Below are positions 1 to 7,080 of a DNA stretch of 17,632 nucleotides, piece by piece (within the stretch, counting starts at the first letter, position 1; every line of letters begins with the position of its first letter). A program made the position numbers and the translations under genes. Source of the DNA: Phycisphaerales bacterium (GTDB taxonomy: Bacteria; Planctomycetota; Phycisphaerae; SM23-33). The notes beneath the pieces were generated by a model that saw only the letters and a program-made list of their open reading frames with translations, did no database searches and was not told the origin of the DNA. Location of the stretch: assembly GCA_003171235.1 (NCBI GenBank), contig PMYM01000239.1, positions 152 to 17,783 on the forward strand, given 5' to 3'.

Positions 1-428
1 GTGGCGAGGCCCACGATGCCGCCGTTGCCGATGAGCAGCCCGTCGGGGCTGTAGGGGCGGACCAGGTGCGTCATGGCCGGCACGGTTATGATCAGCAGCA
101 CCAGCCCCACCAGCCGCCAGGGCAGGTCGGGCACCTTATGCCCGCGCAGCCAGACGATCACCGCCGCCGTGCCCGAGGAGAGCATCACGTACGCACCCGG
201 ACCCAGCCAGTACAGGTAGCAATAGGAAAGCCAGCAGCCCGCCAGGCCGCACAGGTTGCGCGCCTTGGCGTGGGGGAAGTTCACGCAGCCGGGGGGGTCC
301 TTGGGGTTGAAGCTCAGCAGGCTCACCCAGGAAAAGACCAGGAACAATCCCAGGAGGATGACCAGGCAGTACCGCAGGTACTTGGCCGAGGCGTCCTTCC
401 TGGACTTCTTGTTGGCGTCCTTGCTCAT
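1..428 (-). CDS. ftsK: DNA translocase FtsK, N-terminal membrane domain (partial)
   Basis: This is the 5' end of a gene that runs off the left edge, so only about 142 N-terminal residues are visible. The protein starts MSKDANKKSRKDASAKYLRY, a basic cytoplasmic leader, followed by a first membrane helix (LVILLGLFLVFSWVSLLSF). A short extracytoplasmic stretch (NPKDPPG) then leads to NLCGLAGCW, GPGAYVML and further hydrophobic helices. This order matches the four-helix FtsK N-terminal domain, which anchors the septal DNA pump that clears chromosome ends and promotes dimer resolution during division. The ATPase motor and the gamma domain would lie outside the window. The ATG at 428 is the only good start before the hydrophobic segment. 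No strong Shine-Dalgarno precedes it (GGGATT about 13 nt upstream at best). Family recognition rests on the TM pattern and the NPKDPPG/GxxGA-type signature, so the subfamily is less certain. Confidence 0.8.
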   Translation of the reverse strand, partial: MSKDANKKSRKDASAKYLRYCLVILLGLFLVFSWVSLLSFNPKDPPGCVNFPHAKARNLCGLAGCWLSYCYLYWLGPGAYVMLSSGTAAVIVWLRGHKVPDLPWRLVGLVLLIITVPAMTHLVRPYSPDGLLIGNGGIVGLA

Positions 429-572
429 AGTTAACCAGTAATCCCAAGTCTATTCTTTGAGCCCAGCAGGTGAACAGTAGAGCAGGTGACCGCAGGCTCA
501 ATTGCGTCTTCTCCTGTTCAACTGCTCAACTGCTCGCCTGCTCTGTACTCGTTCAACTTCGTTGAACGAGCA
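429..572. repeat. ftsK-dut spacer with short quasi-tandem repeats and a stem-loop
   Basis: The spacer between the dut stop and the ftsK start (both minus) holds degenerate short repeats built on AGCAGGTGAACAG-type words at 468-490. The complementary words (CTGTTCAACTGCTCAACTGC) follow at 514-545. A perfect 10-bp inverted repeat with a 3-nt loop lies at 548-570 (CTCGTTCAAC / GTTGAACGAG), just after the dut stop codon on the minus strand. No T-run follows it, so a canonical intrinsic terminator is not supported. It may simply be repeat debris. Confidence 0.5.
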
Positions 573-1025
573 CTAATGTCCCGTGTGCCCGAAGCCTCCC
601 TCCCCGCGAGGGGTGGGGTCAAGTTGGGCCACTTCGTCAATCCGCGCCCGGGTGACCGGGGCGATAACCATCTGGGCGATGCGCATCCCGCGCTTCACGG
701 CAAAAGGCGCGGTTCCCAGGTTGCCCAGAATCACACAGACTTCGCCGCGATAGTCGGCGTCGATGGTGCCCGGCGCGTTGGGCAGGATGATGCCATGCTT
801 AAGCGCCAGCCCGCTGCGCGGCCGCACCTGGGCCTCGAAGCCCGCCGGCAGGGCCATGTAGAACCCGCACGGCACGAGCTTGACCTGGCCCGGGCCGATC
901 ACCATCTCACCGTCGCAAGCGGCGCAAAGGTCCAGCCCCGCCGCCTGCGCAGTCATGTACCGCGGCAGCGGGATGTCCTGGCAACCAGCCTTGCGGCGTA
1001 TCTGTATTGTTATCGGATCGACCAT
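573..1025 (-). CDS. dut: Deoxyuridine 5'-triphosphate nucleotidohydrolase (dUTPase)
   Basis: Hydrolyses dUTP to dUMP and pyrophosphate, keeping uracil out of DNA and supplying dUMP for thymidylate synthesis. The enzyme is normally a cytoplasmic homotrimer. The 150-residue length fits the trimeric family, and all five motifs are visible in order: AAGLDL near residue 30, RPRSGLA near 68, GTIDADYRGEV near 87-97 (with the catalytic-region Asp and the Tyr that excludes ribose), RIAQMVIAPV near 116, and the glycine-rich C-terminal arm RGEGGFGHTG. The frame stays open upstream for another 36 residues. The ATG at 1025 was chosen because GGAGAGG (1031-1037) sits 5 nt upstream of it, and because MVDPITIQIRR is a typical N-terminus. 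ftsK lies downstream on the same strand. Confidence 0.96.
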   Translation of the reverse strand: MVDPITIQIRRKAGCQDIPLPRYMTAQAAGLDLCAACDGEMVIGPGQVKLVPCGFYMALPAGFEAQVRPRSGLALKHGIILPNAPGTIDADYRGEVCVILGNLGTAPFAVKRGMRIAQMVIAPVTRARIDEVAQLDPTPRGEGGFGHTGH

Positions 1026-1030
1026 GATCG

Positions 1031-1037
1031 CCTCTCC
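1031..1037 (-). promoter_or_regulatory. Shine-Dalgarno that fixes the dut start
   Basis: GGAGAGG on the minus strand, with 5 nt between it and the ATG at 1025. It favours this start over the longer open frame reaching 1133. Confidence 0.7.
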
Positions 1038-1093
1038 ATCCAAAATGGCGGGATTGACCGCCGCCACAGAGTAACCCGCGCCGCCCCCCGGCC

Positions 1094-1163
1094 GCAAGCA
1101 GTCGGAAGCCGGTGGGCGGGCCTTTGGGCGCAAGCGGCCGGTAGGCGGTGGGCGAGGGCGAGT
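1094..1163. repeat. Imperfect tandem duplication, about 36-bp unit
   Basis: Two adjacent units begin GCAAGCAGTCGGAAGCCGG (1094) and GCAAGCGGCCGGTAGGC (1130), and both continue into GGTGGGCG. They lie upstream of dut in the part of the 1026-1567 spacer that precedes the 122-bp element. No gene is visible in this spacer. It holds this duplication, the 122-bp element (1233-1354), a hairpin module (1354-1424), and a tail to 1567 that weakly resembles the core of the composite repeat. Confidence 0.4.
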
Positions 1164-1232
1164 GCGCCCCCCGATTGTTGCAATATGCCTCTGGCCCTGA
1201 ACAAATCCGAGGACGTTACGCCGACTGACAAT

Positions 1233-1354
1233 CTAGTAGTCTGTAACAGGAAATTCCACGGGTGGCACAGCCTTTCTAGGCTGTGCGCGCACAGGCTGGA
1301 AAGCCTGTGCCACCAAAGAACCTACCCATCGTTTTTGCTGTGACAGACTACTAG
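1233..1354. mobile_element. 122-bp palindromic MITE-like element, copy 1
   Basis: The ends are CTAGTAGTCTGTAACAG and CTGTGACAGACTACTAG, inverted repeats of 17 bp with one mismatch. A second copy at 15690-15811 is identical over all 122 bp in the same orientation. The middle (1261-1314) is a 54-bp near-palindrome that also folds as two 8-bp hairpins: GCACAGCC/GGCTGTGC at 1265-1286 and GCACAGGC/GCCTGTGC at 1289-1310. It has no coding capacity, so any movement would need a transposase in trans. Both copies are bounded by CTAG. Known IS630-family elements insert at CTAG and duplicate TA, which suggests, but does not prove, a relation to that group. Confidence 0.85.
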
Positions 1355-1424
1355 TCCCGACGGGACGGCAAGAAATTGGCCGGGGGCGAAGAGGCGGCGA
1401 TGTTTTCCTCCGCGAAGCCCCCGG
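1354..1424. repeat. REP-like hairpin module R, inverted copy
   Basis: It holds GTCCCGACGGGAC (1354-1366), an AAATT linker, then CCGGGGGC (1380-1387) and GCCCCCGG (1417-1424) as stem arms. The same two-hairpin module recurs at 5340-5402, 7276-7353, 14224-14295 and 14478-14550. It abuts the right end of the 122-bp element and overlaps it by one base. Confidence 0.7.
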
Positions 1425-1567
1425 AGACCTGACCGGTAGTGACAGAGCGATGCCTGGATTTGCGCAGGGAGTGAATTCTGCTCGCGCTGTCATGGTGTGC
1501 CTGGGGGAGGCACAAGCAAACCATGGGAGTCTCGCCATCGGGAGCAACTTGCACGCCCTAACTCAGC

Positions 1568-2644
1568 TTAATCCTTCATGCGAGATTCTACAACGAACGT
1601 GCGCCAAGGTATATGAAGCTGCTCTTTCCGGCCGTCACAACTAACCTCAAATTCCGCTATGCCTGATTTCTGTGACTTCAAAAGCTCGTTAGAGAACTCT
1701 AATGTCAGTTGCCTGCTCTTGCCGTCCTTGCTCGGCAGCCAACGTGAACTCAAACCACTCTGCGGCAAAAGCGCAATGCTCTGTATAGGCGAGGGGGCAT
1801 CAACAGTCGCATTTACCGACGTGGGGGGGATATCATGCTGAGGCATTGGCAGTACGAGGGCTTTGGGAATCACGTTTACGACCGGCACTTGGGTAACCGA
1901 GAACGGTATTTCAAGCTCTTTTGCCACTTCCGATCGCAGGCGGAGTCTAATCGTATCTTCGATCTGGCCGAGTGTGTCGCCGGCGGTATACCGATAATGA
2001 ATACGTCTAGCGTTTCCGTTTGCACCGGGATATTGGCTGGCGGGGGATGCAGGGTCCAATTTTAGTTCCAGTCCGGAAACTAAAGAGGACATTTCCTCAA
2101 CGTCGAGCGAACCTGGAAAGCCCGGAGTTACCACCAGGACGTCCCCCTCCTTGGTTTCCCCTCTTCTCAGCTCGCCTAGCCTGAGATAAGCAGGAACGCC
2201 AATCGCACCAAGCTTCATGCGACCTATCCATCGAACCACAATCGTCGGGCGAACCGGATCATCTGTTTTAACCATTACGCCCAGGTTAACTGCTGCTCCA
2301 ATGCCACCTGTGGGCGTGAATTCCATGTGCAAAAGTGTGCGTTCCCCGGACCCAAGCGTAGTCCGGTCGGCATAGGCTTTGCTGCAACTGCAGTCGGGGT
2401 AGATACCGGTAATCGACAAAGGCGCGTCCCCGGTATTCTGCACTTCTACAGGGCGGGTGTAAGGCTTCCACGGGCTCACTTCGCCAATTTCCACGATCTC
2501 CGGCACGGCTATCCTGGGGCCCTGATCCTTCCGCCATGCCGCCAAGCTGGCTGCAGCCATGAATGACGCGATGCCAAGACACGCCATGCCGGCACACAAC
2601 AACAACCAATGTGCCTGAAGCCATCTCCTCCTGTTACTAATCAT
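1568..2644 (-). CDS. DUF1573 domain protein, membrane-anchored, Ig-like
   Basis: A 358-residue protein with a basic N-terminus and one hydrophobic segment (about residues 12-36), so it is probably exported and held by this signal anchor. Residues about 63-140 match the DUF1573 pattern: VEVQNTGDAPLSITGIYPDC, then the CSCS cysteine motif, a GSGE turn, a strand ending FTPTGG, and VKTDDPVRP. This is an ASPM/SPD-2/Hydin-like immunoglobulin fold of unknown molecular function, common in Planctomycetes and Bacteroidetes. The remainder looks like further beta-rich domains. The start overlaps the upstream gene by 8 bp (ATGATTAG), which suggests translational coupling. Its G+C is visibly lower than that of trp, pta or uvrB. 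The biochemical role is unknown. Confidence 0.75.
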   Translation of the reverse strand: MISNRRRWLQAHWLLLCAGMACLGIASFMAAASLAAWRKDQGPRIAVPEIVEIGEVSPWKPYTRPVEVQNTGDAPLSITGIYPDCSCSKAYADRTTLGSGERTLLHMEFTPTGGIGAAVNLGVMVKTDDPVRPTIVVRWIGRMKLGAIGVPAYLRLGELRRGETKEGDVLVVTPGFPGSLDVEEMSSLVSGLELKLDPASPASQYPGANGNARRIHYRYTAGDTLGQIEDTIRLRLRSEVAKELEIPFSVTQVPVVNVIPKALVLPMPQHDIPPTSVNATVDAPSPIQSIALLPQSGLSSRWLPSKDGKSRQLTLEFSNELLKSQKSGIAEFEVSCDGRKEQLHIPWRTFVVESRMKD

Positions 2645-3929
2645 GTGCCACCGTCGATCCGGCGGAATCAGCCTCGTTCGCCCGACGCCGTTTGATAATC
2701 AACCAACTGGCTGATAACAACACCAGGCCCAATACCGAGAAGGCTACGCTCCAAGACCAATGCGTGAGCGTCCCAGTCTTGGCGGCAACACGGGGCGAAG
2801 ATGGGGGTCGCTCCGATTGCACGACAGGATTCGTCGAACCCCCAGGTTGGCTTGAACTGCTAGCAGGCGGGCTCTTCAGCAGGTTGGCAATTGCCTCGTC
2901 CGCTTCTTCCTTGGTGCCGCCGACCACGTAACCCGCGCTGATATCTATAAGCGAAACGTCCGTCCCGACAGGAAAGGCGACCCGGAATTCCTCAGCGGCG
3001 GGTTCGCTGCTTAGCCGCTCAAATCCCGAGACCTTGATCGTCTTCTTCACCATCATGCGACTGCTTCCATCCTCCATGTCCTGCAACCAGTCCATCGTGA
3101 ACTCCGTAGGAAGGCATAGCCCGTCAATCATCTCAGACTTATTTATCACATACCTAGTGTAGGAGCGCAGCACTCCTGTGGACTTGCGGAACTCGGCATC
3201 GGAATCCATGCTGCTCTCTATGAACACCGGCAGGAACTGTCGTCCCGGATCCAGATGGATTACGCGGTTCGAGTTTCCGCTCTTCCACCGCGCCGCAATG
3301 AGGGACGTGTTGTTCTCCGCCACAACGCTGATCTTAGCCGTGTCACTGTACTTCTCCAGGTCCCCGGCAAACATTTGCGGACGCCCCGTGGTAGCGATAG
3401 CAAAGTCCTCTACGGAGTTCTTGGGGTTTGACGACACCAGCGCCTCCTTCCTTTTGTCGCTAACGGAGGTGACAAATTGCCGAAATTGTGCGCCGTCAAA
3501 TGTTTGGATGCGCGTCGTGTCCCTTGTTCCCGAATTCTTCTTGCTAATCGTGACCGTCTCTACACGCCTCATGTTATCCCAGTCAATCTCCTTGCATTGG
3601 GACGCCCTATCCTCGGTAGGAACCGGCGATATCTTGGCGGTCCCTGTAAGCCAGAGCTGCGTCTGGATTGTATAATTGTACGTCCCACGCCGCATTAGGT
3701 CTTCTCTGGCACGGAGGCCGTCAATCACCGTCTTGATATCCAGCGGCGCGCCCGGCGCCGGCGCATCCGCGCAGATCGCTTCGGATGCGCAGGCGCCAGC
3801 GCAAGCGACAAGAGCCAAGACTATCCTCATCAGATACAGCCTGCTGAGATATGGCCCGCTGACAGGTAACGCTTCAGCGACATCCCTGCAGACCAAGTCA
3901 ATATGGCCGAAGGCAGAGTCCACATTCAT
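2637..3929 (-). CDS. Exported, C-terminally anchored protein of unknown function, possibly LolA/RseB-like
   Basis: I do not recognise this protein with confidence. The 430-residue form has a hydrophobic stretch at about residues 35-55 (MRIVLALVACAGACASEA), a likely signal peptide. A beta-rich middle follows (TYNYTIQTQLWLTG, RIQTFDGAQFRQ, SLIAARWKS, VIHLDPGRQFLPVFIESS), ending FRVAFPVGTDV. Then come a Ser/Pro-rich linker and a membrane helix at about 391-412 capped by KRRR. Such strand patterns with a closing FP.GT.V occur in LolA/RseB-like lipoprotein-handling folds of Planctomycetes, but the match is only suggestive. I chose ATG 3929 because GGAG lies 6 nt upstream. ATG 3830 would put the signal peptide at the very N-terminus and is a serious alternative (397 residues). 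An open frame extends to 4067. It is coupled to the DUF1573 gene and shares its low G+C. Confidence 0.6.
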   Translation of the reverse strand: MNVDSAFGHIDLVCRDVAEALPVSGPYLSRLYLMRIVLALVACAGACASEAICADAPAPGAPLDIKTVIDGLRAREDLMRRGTYNYTIQTQLWLTGTAKISPVPTEDRASQCKEIDWDNMRRVETVTISKKNSGTRDTTRIQTFDGAQFRQFVTSVSDKRKEALVSSNPKNSVEDFAIATTGRPQMFAGDLEKYSDTAKISVVAENNTSLIAARWKSGNSNRVIHLDPGRQFLPVFIESSMDSDAEFRKSTGVLRSYTRYVINKSEMIDGLCLPTEFTMDWLQDMEDGSSRMMVKKTIKVSGFERLSSEPAAEEFRVAFPVGTDVSLIDISAGYVVGGTKEEADEAIANLLKSPPASSSSQPGGSTNPVVQSERPPSSPRVAAKTGTLTHWSWSVAFSVLGLVLLSASWLIIKRRRANEADSAGSTVAHD

Positions 3930-3933
3930 GTGT

Positions 3934-3939
3934 TTCTCC
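3934..3939 (-). promoter_or_regulatory. Shine-Dalgarno supporting the 3929 start
   Basis: GGAGAA on the minus strand, with the GGAG core 6 nt from the ATG. It is the best ribosome-binding signal near this gene. The ATG at 3830 has only AGCAGG about 8 nt away. Confidence 0.45.
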
Positions 3940-4061
3940 ATATAAAGCAGGTTGCCAGTAGCGCCTACCACGTGCAGACATTGAAGAAAGTATATCCAGT
4001 TTCGTCGTGGCCTTCTCCACACGTGCCATCTGTAGTGCTGTAAACAAAGTAACTGAAAGGC

Positions 4062-4080
4062 GTGCAACCACTTGTTGCAC
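4062..4080 (-). terminator. Stem-loop after trpA
   Basis: On the minus strand, just after the trpA stop, GTGCAAC and GTTGCAC form a perfect 7-bp stem with a 5-nt loop. It is followed by GCCTTTCAGTTACTTTG, which is only loosely T-rich. It is a possible weak terminator separating trpA from the downstream two-gene unit. Confidence 0.35.
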
Positions 4081-4083
4081 TCC

Positions 4084-4929
4084 CTACCTCAGCGGCGCGA
4101 GCAGTTCGCCCACAAAATCCGCCACGCGGGCGACCAGTTCGTCATGGCCGGCGCCCGCTTTGGCCGCGTCGGCGATGCGGTGGACGATGGCCGAACCCAC
4201 AATCGCCCCATCGGCCACGCTGCATACCTGCGCGACCGTCTGGGGCGAGGAAATCCCAAAGCCGATGCAAATGGGGATATCCACCTGCCGGCGCAAATCC
4301 GCCACCGCCTGGATGGTCTCTTCCGGCAGGCGTTTGCGCTCGCCGGTGATGCCGGCCACGCTGATGTAGTAGAGAAAGCCCCGCGAGGCCTTGGCGATCT
4401 GCAGCCGGCGCGGCGGGGGGGTCATGGGCGAGACCAGCAGGATGTTGCACAGCCCGCGCTCTTGGGCCTGCGGGGTCAGGGCGGCGGACTCTTCCAGCGG
4501 CAGGTCGGGGACGATCAGAGCGTCGATTCCGGCCGCTGCCGCCTGGGCGAGGTAGTTCTCCGGGCCGTGGCGAAAGATGATGGAGTAGCTGACCATGGCC
4601 ATCAGGGCCAAGGATGGGAGGCCGTCGGCGGCACAGGCGGCTGCTTCCCGCCGGCGATACTCGGCGACGGCCTGGAAAATCTCCGAGCCGGTCAGGCCGC
4701 GCCCCAGCACTTCGGTGTAAGAAGCCTGGATCACCGGCCCGTCGGCCACCGGGTCGGAAAAGGGAATGCCCAGCTCGCACACGCGCACCCCCTGCCGGCG
4801 AAAGGCCGCCAGCAGGTCAATGGTGGTGTCCAGGTCGGGGTACCCAGCCGTGATGAACGGCAGCACCGTCTTTTTGTCGGCGGCACGGAGCGAGGCGAAG
4901 GCGATTGTCAGGCGATTTTGGTCAAGCAT
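4084..4929 (-). CDS. trpA: Tryptophan synthase alpha chain
   Basis: Cleaves indole-3-glycerol phosphate to indole and glyceraldehyde 3-phosphate. Indole passes through a tunnel to TrpB in the alpha2-beta2 complex. The 281-residue TIM barrel has the normal family length. Visible signatures are LPFITAGYPD near residue 23, CELGIPFSDPVADGP with the catalytic Glu52 and Asp63, the flexible loop SVAGITGER with Thr195, GFGISSP near 223, and the phosphate-binding VADGAIVGSAIV near 238. All key residues are present, so the enzyme should be active. ATG 4929 (MLDQNRL) has only a weak AAGAA ribosome site. trpB lies upstream on the same strand but about 590 bp away, which is unusual because trpB and trpA generally abut or overlap. 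Confidence 0.97.
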   Translation of the reverse strand: MLDQNRLTIAFASLRAADKKTVLPFITAGYPDLDTTIDLLAAFRRQGVRVCELGIPFSDPVADGPVIQASYTEVLGRGLTGSEIFQAVAEYRRREAAACAADGLPSLALMAMVSYSIIFRHGPENYLAQAAAAGIDALIVPDLPLEESAALTPQAQERGLCNILLVSPMTPPPRRLQIAKASRGFLYYISVAGITGERKRLPEETIQAVADLRRQVDIPICIGFGISSPQTVAQVCSVADGAIVGSAIVHRIADAAKAGAGHDELVARVADFVGELLAPLR

Positions 4930-5129
4930 AGTTTAGTTCTTCAAAGACTGGCCGCAGAGACGCAGAGGCGCAGAGAAAAGAAAATGCGAATTCTTAGCCC
5001 CGGTAGGGGCATGCTTCCGAGTAGGGCACGCGGGTTCGTGAGCGCAGCGAACGGTTCCGCGTGCGGGATCGTTCCGTGATACCACAGTTGAGACGTTCTT
5101 CTTAGCCCCGGCAGGGGCGCCTTTCTTAG

Positions 5130-5149
5130 CCCAGGGCGGAAGCCCTGGG
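5130..5149. repeat. Short palindromic repeat CCCAGGGC/GCCCTGGG
   Basis: A perfect 8-bp stem with a 4-nt loop (GGAA), preceded by TTCTTAG. The same TTCTTAG lead-in precedes two CCCCGG-type hairpins at 4991 and near 5098. This makes three related, REP-like palindromes within 160 bp. Confidence 0.6.
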
Positions 5150-5172
5150 AATGGCGGGCCTTCGCGGAGTTT

Positions 5173-5402
5173 CCGGAGGCAGTGCCGTGGTTCGATGCAG
5201 GCAACGCTATCTTCCTGCCGGTTGCGTGGTTTCCAGTCATGCCTCGATCTGTCTTCACAATCTCGTCATTCCATCGCGATGAAGGTTCGTTCCGCCAAAC
5301 AGGTCCAGCCGGTCGCTCTTTACTGTCCTGGGCCGTCTTCCGGGGGCTGCGCGTCCTGGCGGACGCTCCGCCCCCGGCTAAACTCTGCCGTCCCTGCGGG
5401 AC
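5173..5402. repeat. Composite repeat half-unit: core M (reversed) plus module R
   Basis: 5173-5339 resembles, by eye, the reverse complement of the core at 14296-14477. Shared words are GAGGCAGTGCCGTG, CTGCCGGT, CATCGCGA and CAGGTCCAGCCGGTCGCT. It runs into module R at 5340-5402, with stem arms CCGGGGGC (5340-5347) and GCCCCCGG (5370-5377), then TAAA, then GTCCCTGCGGGAC (5390-5402). Confidence 0.6.
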
Positions 5403-5521
5403 TCGGCTCTTGGTTGCCTTCATCACGGCACGATGCATCGGACTCTCCATCGCACTGATTTCTAATCACCCAAAGGGCTCTTCCTGTACCCGCCTTTACC
5501 CTATAGCCTGAAGCCTGAAGC

Positions 5522-6727
5522 CTACTTCCGCTTCTCCAGCAGCATGGCGATCTCGTTGCAGTCCTTGTCCCCGCGGCCGGAGAGGCAGATCAGGATGATC
5601 CGGTCCTTGCCCATCTTGGGGGCGCGGACGACGGCCTCGGCCACGGCGTGGGCCGACTCCAGGGCGGGGATTATGCCCTCGGTGTGGGCCAGGGTGACCA
5701 CGGCGTCCAGGGCCTGCTCGTCCGAGCAGGGCAGGTATTCCACCCGGCCGGTGTCTTTCCAGTAGGCGTGTTCGGGCCCGACGCCGGGGTAATCCAGCCC
5801 GGCCGAGATCGAGTGCACCGGGGCGGTGTTGCCGTCGGCGTCCTGCAGGACGTAGCTCTTGGCCCCGTGCAGCACGCCGGGGGCGCCGGCCGATAGGGTG
5901 GCGGCGTGGTCGCCCAGCTTGAGGCTCCGCCCGCCGGCCTCCACCCCCACCATCCGCACCGACTCGTCCTCGATCATGGGTGCGAACAGGCCGGCGGCGT
6001 TGGAGCCGCCGCCCACGCAGGCGATCAGCAGGTCGGGCAGGCGGCCCTCGGCCGAGAGCATCTGCCGGCGGGCCTCGCGCCCGATGCAGCTCTGGAATTC
6101 CCTGACCATTTCCGGGAACGGCGCCGGCCCGGCCACCGAGCCGATGATGTAGTGCGTGCCTGAAACGCTGCCCATCCAGTCGCGCATGGCCTCGTTGAGG
6201 GCGTCCTTGAGCGTGCACTGGCCGGAGGAAACCGGCGCCACCCGCGCCCCCAGCAGTTGCATGCGAAAGACGTTGAGGGCCTGGCGGCGGATGTCCTCCG
6301 TGCCCATGTACACCTCGCACTCCAGGCCGAAGACCGCCGCCGCCGTGGCCGTGGCCACCCCGTGCTGGCCGGCGCCGGTCTCGGCGATCACCCGCTTCTT
6401 GCCCATGCGCAGGGTCAAGAGGGCTTGGCCCAGGGTGTTGTTGATCTTGTGGGCGCCGGTGTGGTTCATGTCCTCGCGCTTGAGGTAGATCTTCGCCCCG
6501 CCCAGCTTCTGGGTCAGCCGGCTGGCGAAGTACAACTCGCTTGGCCTGCCGGCGATCTGGCGCAGGCAGCGGTCGAATTCGTCGATGAAGATCGGGTCGG
6601 CCATTGCCCGGCGGTACTCGCGCTCGAGCTGGTCTAAGGCGCTGATGAGGGTTTCGGGCACGAACCGGCCGCCGTACGGGCCGAAATACCCGTTCCGCGG
6701 CATCAGGGCGTAATCTTTGGCAGTCAT
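5522..6727 (-). CDS. trpB: Tryptophan synthase beta chain
   Basis: PLP-dependent condensation of indole with L-serine to tryptophan, in complex with TrpA. The 401-residue protein has the standard TrpB1 length and motifs: YFGPYGGRFVPETL at residues 14-27, KREDMNHTGAHKINN with the PLP lysine Lys94, AETGAGQHG with the catalytic Glu116, the phosphate-binding GGGSNAAG near 230, SAGLDYPGVGPEHA near 300, and LSGRGDKD near the C-terminus. All active-site residues are visible. The ATG at 6727 has AGGG 5 nt upstream, which supports this start over a second Met at residue 9. No trp leader peptide with tandem Trp codons is visible upstream. The next gene on the strand is trpA, after a long repeat-filled gap. 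Confidence 0.98.
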   Translation of the reverse strand: MTAKDYALMPRNGYFGPYGGRFVPETLISALDQLEREYRRAMADPIFIDEFDRCLRQIAGRPSELYFASRLTQKLGGAKIYLKREDMNHTGAHKINNTLGQALLTLRMGKKRVIAETGAGQHGVATATAAAVFGLECEVYMGTEDIRRQALNVFRMQLLGARVAPVSSGQCTLKDALNEAMRDWMGSVSGTHYIIGSVAGPAPFPEMVREFQSCIGREARRQMLSAEGRLPDLLIACVGGGSNAAGLFAPMIEDESVRMVGVEAGGRSLKLGDHAATLSAGAPGVLHGAKSYVLQDADGNTAPVHSISAGLDYPGVGPEHAYWKDTGRVEYLPCSDEQALDAVVTLAHTEGIIPALESAHAVAEAVVRAPKMGKDRIILICLSGRGDKDCNEIAMLLEKRK

Positions 6728-6830
6728 GATAGCCCTGTTATACCGCCGCCGACGCCGCGGGCCAAGCTCCCCTTGAGGGCAAGACCTTAACCACAGAGAT
6801 CACAAAGAGGATTCAGTTGTTCTTATCTCT

Positions 6831-6955
6831 TAGCAGCCCGTTGAAAAAGGATTCTCCCCGTAGCACGGGCGTCTCGCCCGTGTCCAGGGGCCTTCCTTTT
6901 GGATGGTCGTCGGTCATGGGCGAGACGCCCATGCTACATCTTCAACGGGCTGCTA
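6831..6955. mobile_element. 125-bp inverted-repeat element with two internal hairpins (family B)
   Basis: The outer arms TAGCAGCCCGTTGAA (6831-6845) and TTCAACGGGCTGCTA (6941-6955) are perfect 15-bp inverted repeats that begin and end with TA. Inside are two perfect 8-bp hairpins: CACGGGCG-TCT-CGCCCGTG (6864-6882) and CATGGGCG-AGA-CGCCCATG (6915-6933), with GTAG (6860-6863) able to pair with CTAC (6934-6937). There is no coding capacity. It is MITE-like, but no second full copy lies in this window. Confidence 0.7.
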
Positions 6956-6979
6956 GGTAGTCACTCCGAATCCGGGTGG

Positions 6980-7009
6980 CATGGTCACGCGTCTTTTCGC
7001 GTGACCATG
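6980..7009. repeat. Perfect 12-bp stem-loop followed by TTTT
   Basis: CATGGTCACGCG and CGCGTGACCATG enclose TCTTTT. On the plus strand TTTT follows the stem, giving terminator-like geometry. However, no plus-strand gene ends here, so a repeat-derived palindrome is more likely than a working terminator. Confidence 0.6.
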
Positions 7010-7013
7010 TTTT

Positions 7014-7067
7014 GGCCCCAACGGGGCCGTGGATGGTAGCCGTGGGCGACGCGAAGCGAGCCCACGG
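7014..7067. repeat. Two further hairpins
   Basis: GGCCCC-AAC-GGGGCC (7014-7028, 6-bp stem) and CCGTGGGC / GCCCACGG around a 12-nt loop (7040-7067, 8-bp stem). Together with 6980-7009 they form a run of three palindromes between the family B element and the composite repeat half-unit. Confidence 0.55.
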
Positions 7068-7080
7068 ATAATGGCCAGGT

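Larger units (their letters stand above)
4930..5521. other. trpB-trpA spacer, gene-free and filled with repeats
   Basis: No credible gene is present in these 592 bp. In order it contains: a CAGAG-type short-period repeat near 4950-4977 (GCAGAGACGCAGAGGCGCAG); TTCTTAGCCCCGGTAGGGGC at 4991-5010 and a near copy at 5099-5116; a cruciform-like inverted repeat at 5026-5064 (GCACGCGG / CCGCGTGC, with GTTCG / CGAAC nested inside); a CCCAGGGC / GCCCTGGG hairpin at 5130-5149; a half-unit of the composite repeat at about 5173-5402; and a CCTGAAG repeat at about 5502-5523. Open frames here do not keep frame between repeat copies. Confidence 0.7.

Noticed and set aside
486..1343. 285-codon plus-strand open frame over dut
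   Set aside because: It is antisense to a clear dUTPase gene, and its C-terminus is translated 122-bp element (shared with the frame ending at 15800). It is a shadow.
1233..1354. 122-bp repeats as part of a CRISPR array
   Set aside because: There are only two copies, 14 kb apart, with no spacer periodicity and no cas genes.
6728..6830. Possible trp leader peptide/attenuator upstream of trpB
   Set aside because: There is no short ORF with tandem Trp codons, and no terminator/antiterminator pair is visible; only a CACAGAG repeat and G+C-rich sequence.
6980..7009. Intrinsic terminator on the plus strand
   Set aside because: The stem followed by TTTT looks right, but no plus-strand gene ends upstream, and neighbouring palindromes indicate a repeat cluster.
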